A DNA stretch of 64,000 nucleotides from a virus. The DNA is taken from positions 1 to 64,000 of IMG/VR virus record IMGVR_UViG_3300013120_000738; one strand, 5' to 3'. Positions within the stretch are counted from its first letter, which is position 1. Every line of letters begins with the position of its first letter. Below, piece by piece: positions 57,471-64,000 of the stretch. A model generated the notes under the pieces. The model was not told where the DNA came from and ran no database searches. It worked only from the letters and a program-made list of their open reading frames with translations. The translations under genes and the position numbers were made by a program.

Positions 57471-58672
57471 CTATAGACTTTCAATAATTTCCATTTCTTC
57501 CATTTCTTACCAACACTAACCTTAACCGGAAACGAAGGATTATCTTCCAGTAAACCGTCAAATGGGTGGAGCATGACATCTGCCACCATATCAACAGTAT
57601 CACCAATCTTATTACGAGGGCTTGAAACTACTAAGGAATCATGGATTTCTGTGATAAGTCTCGTCCCTATCTCGTCCCAAATCTTCCTAACAACTCTCTG
57701 CATAGCATGAGCTACAGAGCCTTGCATGACACCATTCAACACAGCGAGTTGATTCTTTGCATGGGCTAATCGGAATCTACGACCTAATATTGTCTGAAGA
57801 GAAGTTGAAGGACCATCCAATCTGGATTTGCACTTCATAATCCACTCACCTAAACCAGGGTATATATCACTTAGAGCTTCACTATGAAAATCCATCGAAT
57901 TTATAGATTTCAATAGAAATAACTTAGCCTCATCCCTAGTTATTTGATCATTTGAATCTTTATTTATCTCTTCCATCATTGTTGTATATGGATCTGATTT
58001 TTGGAAAGCCATCGATAATTTCGCATCATTAGCCAATAATGATGCAACACGAATATCTGCACAGATCCAATCAAAATGAATTAGTATATCACTATCAGGA
58101 AATCTCGGAGACCAAACAGGAAATTCCTCGCTTAATCCTTGTATATTATATCCTACTGTTTTACTTCTACCAGAGAACGTCCTTTGTGAATAAACCGGCC
58201 GTACCCTTTCATGACCGACCATCAAACCAGCACGCTGCAAATCCTCATAAACAATAGCAGCATCAGCTATCAATCTCTGATAATCACGTACCTTTTGAGC
58301 CTGCATCCTCTCTAGTACATGCCGAACAGCTAATATATCCGCGTGTTTAGACTTACCAGGCTTAATATTTGGTAAATGCAGATCATATACTTTATATGGT
58401 AGATCAAGTGGAAGTTTGAAAGTTCTAATATGGGCCTTAAAATCTGACAAAATTATTTCTGCTCCTTTAGAAGCAGCCGTTATAATTATTTTGCGTATTT
58501 CATCTATTCTACTAGATATATCTCCTACTATTTTACCCTCTCCAGACCTAAATAATTCCTTTATTATAATCTTATCGCCTATTGCGATACCACAAATACT
58601 AGGCCGCTCCCTAGCACCTTTAGGAGGTTCGAAGATTGTACAAACATAAACTCTGCGCATCGTTCTAATCAA
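57467..58672 (-). CDS. Family A DNA polymerase, divergent and short
   Basis: 401 aa; a polymerase domain with no recognisable 3'-5' exonuclease motifs and no 5' nuclease. Motif A reads 'HFDWICADIRVASLL' in place of D-Y-S-Q-I-E-L-R, keeping the Asp and Arg. Motif B keeps R-x-x-x-K in 'RDEAKLFLLKSIN' but lacks the usual Phe/Tyr positions. Motif C is 'EIHDSLVV', with H-D-S instead of H-D-E. Key catalytic Asps remain, so it may still work but with altered fidelity or nucleotide choice. It is shorter than Pol I Klenow-like proteins (about 600). Next to helicase and SSB genes it is probably the replicative polymerase. Confidence 0.7.
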   Translation of the reverse strand: MIRTMRRVYVCTIFEPPKGARERPSICGIAIGDKIIIKELFRSGEGKIVGDISSRIDEIRKIIITAASKGAEIILSDFKAHIRTFKLPLDLPYKVYDLHLPNIKPGKSKHADILAVRHVLERMQAQKVRDYQRLIADAAIVYEDLQRAGLMVGHERVRPVYSQRTFSGRSKTVGYNIQGLSEEFPVWSPRFPDSDILIHFDWICADIRVASLLANDAKLSMAFQKSDPYTTMMEEINKDSNDQITRDEAKLFLLKSINSMDFHSEALSDIYPGLGEWIMKCKSRLDGPSTSLQTILGRRFRLAHAKNQLAVLNGVMQGSVAHAMQRVVRKIWDEIGTRLITEIHDSLVVSSPRNKIGDTVDMVADVMLHPFDGLLEDNPSFPVKVSVGKKWKKWKLLKVYR

Positions 58673-58697
58673 TACGAGAGAGATGATAAGCTTGTAG

Positions 58698-59150
58698 TTA
58701 GCTACTGGTTGCTTTTTTCACTTCTTCAACCAGATCACCACTACGGGGGCCAGAGAAGTGTTGAGTTTTAGGATCGTGTTGGCCCTCTTTTTGTAGTTGA
58801 TTTTTGATATGATCAACTTCTCCCGGTACTCGATGCTCAGCATATGGATCATTTTGAGTTAGAGCATGCATATTCATATCACGCTTAGCTCCCGCTCGAT
58901 CCAACCAGCCATATCCGCGAATATAACTATGAATACTAGCACCATGAGGAGTTATCTGTGCGTTAGTGCTACCACACCTTGGGCACTCCGTCGCCTCTTT
59001 CAATTCCTCATCGGTAGGATTCATAGCGTGGGAAGTCTCAAATAAGACTTCCGCCTCAAGTATATCATCGGTTAGATCGTAAAGATCTTTCTTATGCTTA
59101 GCTGTTACTTTCTTTGCACAATCTAAGCATATATAATTATATCTAGGCAT
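58698..59150 (-). CDS. Zinc-ribbon protein, 150 aa
   Basis: Starts 'MPRYNYICLDCAKKV' and has a second pair 'ECPRCGSTNAQI', an FmdB-like split ribbon. The rest is charged, with many His ('HDPKTQHFSG'). Overlaps the co-chaperonin gene by 8 bp. Role unknown; perhaps nucleic-acid-binding. Confidence 0.5.
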   Translation of the reverse strand: MPRYNYICLDCAKKVTAKHKKDLYDLTDDILEAEVLFETSHAMNPTDEELKEATECPRCGSTNAQITPHGASIHSYIRGYGWLDRAGAKRDMNMHALTQNDPYAEHRVPGEVDHIKNQLQKEGQHDPKTQHFSGPRSGDLVEEVKKATSS

Positions 59151-59589
59151 CTTCTTTATAATGCTCGTATTCTATTTTGGTTGGTAACTTACAAATGAGA
59201 TTTCGCTCGGAAACAATGACTACCCTTTTGCCAGCGTATGGTGGGCTCTTCGAGTCAATATTTGCAATAACGCCTTTACCAAACATCACCACATCGCCGA
59301 TATTGACTTGAGATTCTAGACGACCACCAGCACCATTTGACATACCAGGACCAATTCCTACCACTAATCCCTCATTCTTGAACTTGGCCTCTTCAGTAAG
59401 TTCAATATTGGTGCCATGTTCGAACTGCAAAATAGCCACAAAATCATTCAAGCAGTCGACTTTACGGATTTGAATGACTTGAGTAGGGCCGGGCTGATCC
59501 TCAATAGATTCCTCTTCTTGCTCTTCTTGTAGTTCTTCTTCCTGTCTCTCTTCCTCGGCAGCGAGTTTCTTACTTTTTGGGATGTTCAT
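59143..59589 (-). CDS. GroES-like co-chaperonin (gp31-type)
   Basis: 148 aa. After an acidic Glu/Gln-rich N-terminal arm (10-35), the core shows 'GLVVGIGPGMSNGAGGRLES' (mobile loop region), 'VNIGDVVMFGKGVIANI' and 'YAGKRVVIVSERNLICKL' (parts), the GroES barrel. T4 gp31 replaces host GroES to fold the large capsid protein. The acidic arm is unlike GroES. It probably works with host GroEL during capsid assembly; no GroEL is encoded in the window. Confidence 0.75.
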   Translation of the reverse strand: MNIPKSKKLAAEEERQEEELQEEQEEESIEDQPGPTQVIQIRKVDCLNDFVAILQFEHGTNIELTEEAKFKNEGLVVGIGPGMSNGAGGRLESQVNIGDVVMFGKGVIANIDSKSPPYAGKRVVIVSERNLICKLPTKIEYEHYKEDA

Positions 59590-59623
59590 CTGTATCTCCT
59601 AGGGTATCGTTGAGTTGGATATA

Positions 59624-59830
59624 CTATTTACTCGCCGCAACTACTTCCTTGTGGCTTGTATCTGGGTCTTGTATAAATTGTACTGCAGTTTTACGGCTCG
59701 GGATAGCAGGTGTATGTGGTACACGTACTTGCATAGACGATCCATCTCGACAAACAGTGAAACCATTCCGTTCTATGGTTTCAGCAATTGTCTTAGAGAC
59801 ATCAACATCTACTATGACTCTAAGTTTCAT
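59624..59830 (-). CDS. Hypothetical protein, 68 aa
   Basis: From MKLRVIVDVDVSK at 59830, with AGGAAGCCCCATT before it (a longer frame starts at 59875). Small alpha/beta protein ending 'HKEVVAASK'. Overlaps the helicase stop by 4 bp, so probably co-translated. No family recognised. Confidence 0.4.
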   Translation of the reverse strand: MKLRVIVDVDVSKTIAETIERNGFTVCRDGSSMQVRVPHTPAIPSRKTAVQFIQDPDTSHKEVVAASK

Positions 59831-61164
59831 AATGGGGCTTCCTTTACTATCATTGTATCGTATGCGATGGTACAAGTTACTGTTTCTAACTTGGGACCAT
59901 TACGATTTTTGGCGATATACAATCGGATTTGAGGAAGAGGTTTACTCCTCCTCTCGGATGTCGTTTGACTAAGGCTGACAACATAATCAAGAGCAAACTG
60001 CTTGGCAAAGCTCTCCGCCGCTTTATTAATATCAACAACCTCGCCACCAGTCGCAGTTCTGTTCGTTTGAGTAGCAGTGAATAACAAAACATGCTCGTTC
60101 CTGGCAAGTCCTCTTAATTCATTAGCTACGTGTTTTTGGCGTGTGTAGTCATCACTATTGTACCTGTCGTTCCTGCTTATCATCAAATCAAGGTAATCGA
60201 TGATGATAACATCAGGACTCCATGATTCTGTACGACGCAAATTATCTAATAATGCATATATATTAGCAACACTACATTCTTCTGGGGACCACTCATATAT
60301 TGCAAATCTCTTCCTATAAGTATTCTTCATCCCTTCTATTCGTGTTATAATAGTCTCTTTGCGTTCAGCAGCTTCATTTATGGGCATACCACTAGCGATA
60401 CCAAGGCACCGCATAGCAGTCTTGATTGTATCAAGTTCGAATGTTATTAATAAAACATCCTGCCCAGGCTCTCCATTAGCTCCAAGACCACACAAAGAAG
60501 TGATAGCGTTATTGCACAGAACTATAGATTTGCCAACATTAGTTGCTGCCAGCCAGCATACGACTTCCTTCGGAGATGGACCACCATTATTAAGATACCT
60601 ATCTAATGATGGGAAACCTGTCGTACGATGATCTATAACATCTGGCTCGAATAATACTTTATACTGATCAAAAAACCAAAAACCTCTTTGACCTACATCG
60701 GCTATACGATTCGCATCTTGTACTATTTTCTCAAGATGATCATACTCACCTCTAACATAAGCATCTTGTGCATCATCACTGTATAGCAAACCAAACGCTT
60801 TATCTCTAGCCCATTGAAGCAAAGTATCCTTTATCATAGGAACTTCGCGAGGGTTCGATTTCCGCGATATAATCTCTAGCACATCTTCAAACGGCTCATC
60901 CTCCGTCATACTACGAAGGACTTTATCCCGCAACAATTTCTTTGTAGGGACTACTTCATACTTTTCAAAACAATTGAGGATCTCGGCCATCACCCATTGG
61001 CATTCTAATCTGCCAAACATAGTAGGCTTAAGAAACCTACCAACAGCCGTAAAGAATTCTGGGTGGTCCAGCGCAAGAGATACTATCGCCTCTTCTTGGT
61101 AACTACCGAAAGGCCTTTCCTCTGGCTCTGGCACAGAATCCAATAATTTATCAACTTTATCCAT
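59827..61164 (-). CDS. Replicative DNA helicase, DnaB/gp41-type
   Basis: 445 aa. N-terminal helical domain (1-150), then a RecA-like motor with Walker A 'WLAATNVGKSI' (about 204-214), 'VLLITFELD', Walker B 'DVIIIDYLDLM' and a Q-loop 'LLFTATQTNRTA'. DnaB/gp41 helicases unwind the fork as hexamers and partner with DnaG-type primase, encoded at 6819-7940. It overlaps the 111-aa gene upstream by one base. Good match in length to T4 gp41 (475). Confidence 0.88.
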   Translation of the reverse strand: MDKVDKLLDSVPEPEERPFGSYQEEAIVSLALDHPEFFTAVGRFLKPTMFGRLECQWVMAEILNCFEKYEVVPTKKLLRDKVLRSMTEDEPFEDVLEIISRKSNPREVPMIKDTLLQWARDKAFGLLYSDDAQDAYVRGEYDHLEKIVQDANRIADVGQRGFWFFDQYKVLFEPDVIDHRTTGFPSLDRYLNNGGPSPKEVVCWLAATNVGKSIVLCNNAITSLCGLGANGEPGQDVLLITFELDTIKTAMRCLGIASGMPINEAAERKETIITRIEGMKNTYRKRFAIYEWSPEECSVANIYALLDNLRRTESWSPDVIIIDYLDLMISRNDRYNSDDYTRQKHVANELRGLARNEHVLLFTATQTNRTATGGEVVDINKAAESFAKQFALDYVVSLSQTTSERRSKPLPQIRLYIAKNRNGPKLETVTCTIAYDTMIVKEAPL

Positions 61165-61499
61165 TATGTTATGCCACAGATAGCATTTCTCTGAGCTTGG
61201 ATCACAGTTAGTTGTCTTGTAAGATTAGCCTCTACCAGCTCCATAGCATCACAAGCGGGGACAAGTTCATCCTCGGTATAATATAGAACTGCACCATTAA
61301 CAGACAATGTATGCTCGCCATATCTAGCTCCCCTAGGCATTACTCCACCAGCCAAGATAGTGTATACCCATCCAGCTTGCCTCCATTGCGTAGAAGCACC
61401 CCACTGTACACTATTGATAGTGACTGCCTCTAAGAAACCAAGAGCAGCTGATTCCTTAAGGTAAAGAACATCGCCGGGTTCATATAACGGAGCATCCAT
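61164..61499 (-). CDS. Hypothetical protein, 111 aa
   Basis: 'EPGDVLYLKESAALGFLEAVTINSV' and 'QAGWVYTILAGGVMPRGARYGEH' (parts) form a beta-rich protein of a type common near phage replication genes but without known role. Between RecA and helicase, joined to both by short gaps. Confidence 0.5.
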   Translation of the reverse strand: MDAPLYEPGDVLYLKESAALGFLEAVTINSVQWGASTQWRQAGWVYTILAGGVMPRGARYGEHTLSVNGAVLYYTEDELVPACDAMELVEANLTRQLTVIQAQRNAICGIT

Positions 61500-61507
61500 C
61501 TTTTCAC

Positions 61508-62626
61508 CTACAGTACCAAACCAGGAAATACCTTACTGTAGATTTGTTGGCGTAATGCTATTGCTGTTTCAGGATTGTCTCGCAAGAACTTCAAAGCATT
61601 AGAACGACCATTACCCAAATTCTTATCACCAAGCTTATAAAAACTACCGCTCTGGGCAATTATTTTCTCTTCCACAGCAACATCTAAAAGAGCAGCATCA
61701 AGATCTATACCAAATACCGGTCTACTAGGATGCCCCACACATATTTCATATGATGCTTCACCAAAAGGATAACCAAGTTTATTCTTCTTGATCTTAGCTG
61801 TAGGTTTCGATCCTATTAGAGTATCACCATCCTTGATCTTACCACCAGCAGAAATATCAATTCTAATAGATGCAGCAAATTTGAGTGCTCTACCACCTGG
61901 TGTTACCTCAGGATTACCAAATACAATACCAATTTTCGACCGGATTTGGTTGATGAATATAATAGTAGCACCAGACTTACTGACTATTGGAACTAATTTA
62001 CGTATACCCTGCCCCATCAACTGTGCTTGAGCACCTATTTGCTTATCACCAATCTCACCAGCAAGTTCTGCTTTTGGAATGAGTGCCGCCACCGAGTCAA
62101 CAACTATAATATCGACTAGACCACTTTTGGCCATTATTTCAGCGATTTGAAGGGCTTCTTCGCCAGAATTCGGTTGTGATAGTAACAATTGATCTACATC
62201 TACACCGATCCTCTCAGCCCATGTTATATCCAGAGCATTTTCTACATCTATAAACGCTGCTGTACCTTGTCGTGGTTGGGAAACAAATTTCGATGCCAAA
62301 GTATCTTGTATTGTTGCACGAGTTTGGCCTTTAGGTTCGTCCTTAAAATGGTCCTTGCTTACAAAGGTCTTGCCTTGACATGCGGCTATAAAGTGCAATG
62401 CTGTAGTAGTCTTTCCACTACCTTCTGCACCATATAATTCTATCATTCTGCCTCTAGGTATACCACCACATCCGAATGCCATATCTATAGTAATAATGCC
62501 AGTACTATATGCCTCAACTGGTTTTACAGAACCGCGTCCCTGCATCACGGCACCGTCACCAAATTGCTTATTGATTATGCTCTTTACTTGATCCAGGCCT
62601 GTCTTCGATTCTTTTGTCTTTGCCAT
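61508..62626 (-). CDS. recA: RecA-type recombinase
   Basis: 372 aa, bacterial RecA rather than UvsX type. Walker A 'GAEGSGKTT' (about 64-72), 'LLLSQPNSGEEAL', Walker B 'DIIVVDSVAALIPKAE', L1/L2 region 'TIIFINQIRSKIGIVFGNPE' and 'GGRALKFAASIRID' are conserved. About 32 extra residues sit between the Walker A helix and the 'AFIDVENALD' strand. The C-terminal acidic tail of bacterial RecA is missing. It drives strand exchange in recombination-dependent replication and repair. Overlaps the 102-aa gene upstream. Confidence 0.9.
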   Translation of the reverse strand: MAKTKESKTGLDQVKSIINKQFGDGAVMQGRGSVKPVEAYSTGIITIDMAFGCGGIPRGRMIELYGAEGSGKTTTALHFIAACQGKTFVSKDHFKDEPKGQTRATIQDTLASKFVSQPRQGTAAFIDVENALDITWAERIGVDVDQLLLSQPNSGEEALQIAEIMAKSGLVDIIVVDSVAALIPKAELAGEIGDKQIGAQAQLMGQGIRKLVPIVSKSGATIIFINQIRSKIGIVFGNPEVTPGGRALKFAASIRIDISAGGKIKDGDTLIGSKPTAKIKKNKLGYPFGEASYEICVGHPSRPVFGIDLDAALLDVAVEEKIIAQSGSFYKLGDKNLGNGRSNALKFLRDNPETAIALRQQIYSKVFPGLVL

Positions 62627-62876
62627 GGGATAATTTTCCTAGTCTTGATATAAGCTCAGACAGATCATACTCCGCTATCTTCAACACATCACTTGCTGGT
62701 ATCTTAATAACAGCATTATTCTTGGCCAATAACAGCTTTCCATCCTCAACGGTGGCTACTACAGACCATATTCCTTTAGGGGATGCCGTCTCACCAGACG
62801 GGACAGATAAATATGATACGTTCTTAGTAGATAACAAGCGAACTTGATCGAATCTTCCAAAAGTAGTAGATTCCAC
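62568..62876 (-). CDS. Hypothetical protein, 102 aa
   Basis: First two thirds are beta-rich ('GIWSVVATVEDGKLLLAKNNAVIKI'), with a basic tail. It overlaps the start of recA by 59 bp in another frame; the tail within recA may be real given good ATG placement for recA. No family recognised. Confidence 0.45.
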   Translation of the reverse strand: MESTTFGRFDQVRLLSTKNVSYLSVPSGETASPKGIWSVVATVEDGKLLLAKNNAVIKIPASDVLKIAEYDLSELISRLGKLSHGKDKRIEDRPGSSKEHNQ

Positions 62877-62923
62877 AATTTATTACCACTCAAAATTACA
62901 ATTGAACATACAAGGAGATTGTC

Positions 62924-63484
62924 ATGACCCTCAATAAAGATGAAAAATTGTTGTGCGAAGCTATCGATTCGATGCTTCAACAAGATGCTAAACTCGGGCT
63001 AGCTATGCACGACAAAGAGCATGAAAAAACAGGGTCAGCCGAACGAGGTTATGAATATCTACATGGTCAAATAGACGAAATGTTTGCCGTCAAAGCGGCC
63101 GAATTAGACCATGCTGATGGGGTATGTCAAGCATTCAAGAAAGTACACAACTACAAATATGTTGACGACCCAACATTCAAGACAGCCATGGAAAAAGAGA
63201 TGGTCGCACAAGCTATACCGGAAGCAGATAGAAGTAAAGCACTAGAATTCGTACCAGCAATAATTAACGAACTCAAGAAAGAACAATCAGAATGGGCAGA
63301 GAAGGATAGTGGTTTCAACCCGGCTCTCGACGAGATAAGAGAAGCAAGCCAACCAGAACAACCACTAGACTTCCAAATCGAGGATGTAGATGGCTGGCCT
63401 AAAGACGCCAACGTCGAATGGGATGAAGGCGACGCCAGTCCAGGAAAGACCCCATCCGATTCAGAACACTCGATGCCAAAATGA
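62924..63484 (+). CDS. Hypothetical protein, 186 aa
   Basis: Mostly helical and acidic, with a Pro/Asp/Ser-rich tail. ATG follows CAAGGAGATTGTC. It diverges from the recA group with about 47 bp between, where CAAAATTACA occurs as before two other plus-strand starts (44437, and 52988 in a variant). No family recognised. Confidence 0.5.
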   Translation: MTLNKDEKLLCEAIDSMLQQDAKLGLAMHDKEHEKTGSAERGYEYLHGQIDEMFAVKAAELDHADGVCQAFKKVHNYKYVDDPTFKTAMEKEMVAQAIPEADRSKALEFVPAIINELKKEQSEWAEKDSGFNPALDEIREASQPEQPLDFQIEDVDGWPKDANVEWDEGDASPGKTPSDSEHSMPK

Positions 63485-63720
63485 AGCTAAAACAGATAAA
63501 TGAAAATCTGGTGATGCAACAGCTTCGCGGGCAATTAATGACATCAGGACCATATTTCGCCCGCCCTAATCTCCATCTACAAGGTACTACACAAGCATCA
63601 GGACATGATTCAGGAAGCAGATCAGCCGGACTAACATTCCTACCAACAGCTATACCACATAAACCAAGATATAGAAATTATCTAGGATTCGAGAAAAGAC
63701 CTGGTACTATCAGACTCTAA
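63481..63720 (+). CDS. Hypothetical protein, 79 aa
   Basis: Basic, Gly/Ser/Pro-containing protein, starting MKLKQINENLVMQQLRG. ATGA overlap with the gene before. No family recognised. Confidence 0.45.
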   Translation: MKLKQINENLVMQQLRGQLMTSGPYFARPNLHLQGTTQASGHDSGSRSAGLTFLPTAIPHKPRYRNYLGFEKRPGTIRL

Positions 63721-64000
63721 TATACTGATATCTGCCCAGCACCTTTGCACTTCGGGCAAGTATCACCATTCACTTCACAATCGCCCCTACATACAGGACA
63801 ATTAGTCATTGTCTTAGCATATCCTTGCCTAGCAAAATCAGGAGTTCTATCCTGCATAGAATCATCAGCCATCCTCTTAAATCTATCCTGTAACTTCCTA
63901 TCATCCTCAGACTTTATAATTGCAACACGAGTAGTGCCTGTACCATCTACCCGTTTCCTCTGAATAGCCAACGGTTGTCCCTCTCTGCCCTCTACGACGC
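63717..64000 (-). CDS. Zinc-finger protein, DnaJ-like Cys motif (5' end may be outside)
   Basis: The C-terminal 'NCPVCRGDCEVNGDTCPKCKGAG' (parts) has the C-x-x-C...C-x-x-C-x-G-x-G pattern of DnaJ zinc fingers. The frame stays open to the window edge; a TTG at 63971 is the only candidate start seen, so the gene may begin outside. Could act in protein or nucleic-acid binding. Confidence 0.5.
   Translation of the reverse strand, partial: VVEGREGQPLAIQRKRVDGTGTTRVAIIKSEDDRKLQDRFKRMADDSMQDRTPDFARQGYAKTMTNCPVCRGDCEVNGDTCPKCKGAGQISVY

Overview
This window is part of a large tailed-phage genome of the contractile-tail (myovirus, T4-like) type. The evidence is a tail sheath gene, three tail-tube-like genes, a T4-type baseplate protein, the start of a tape measure protein, neck/connector-like genes, and a phage replication and recombination set: DnaB-type helicase, TOPRIM primase, family A polymerase, 5'-3' exonuclease, gp32-like SSB, RecA, NAD-dependent ligase and a GroES-like co-chaperonin. 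Genes are packed tightly, often with ATGA-type overlaps. Most lie on the minus strand, with small plus-strand islands. I see no integrase, CRISPR array, rRNA or confident tRNA. The host is probably a Gram-negative proteobacterium, inferred weakly from a DUF2585 membrane protein, a TAXI-type binding protein and a GAF/PAS input module of proteobacterial kinase style.

Layout. 1-3026: N-terminal part of the tape measure protein (minus), running off the left edge. 3.1-6.1 kb: small unknown genes, two tandem HNH nucleases and a broken DNA-glycosylase-like gene. 6.2-10.6 kb: a nucleotidase, the primase, and a cassette of membrane sensor (Cache-GAF-PAS, no kinase), holin-like protein and membrane-anchored response-regulator receiver. 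10.6-28.1 kb: virion morphogenesis (baseplate, three tubes, sheath, probable neck/completion proteins), interrupted by a homing-type nuclease and small unknown genes. 28.2-32.0 kb (plus): two related structural proteins and a 991-residue protein with 26 HTTDA-type repeats. 32.0-41.2 kb: DUF2585 protein, a thioredoxin-like gene broken by a 28-bp tandem duplication, GDP-mannose dehydratase, ligase, a TAXI-type membrane protein and small genes. 41.4-54.4 kb: a surface-chemistry region with four glycosyltransferase or glycosyltransferase-like genes, two sulfotransferases, a macro-domain protein, a permuted NlpC/P60-type protein, a PD-(D/E)XK nuclease and an HNH nuclease. 54.6-62.9 kb: replication and recombination genes. 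62.9-64 kb: small unknown genes.

How it fits together. Replication genes are spread over three places (primase near 7 kb, ligase near 36 kb, the rest at 54-63 kb). Structural genes form a nearly continuous block. GDP-mannose 4,6-dehydratase, the glycosyltransferases and two sulfotransferases could build a sulfated glycan on the virion or on the host surface (inference). The most unusual unit is sensor-holin-receiver at 7970-10582, which looks like a possible signal-responsive lysis controller. Every gene needed to test that idea is visible, but the link itself is inference.
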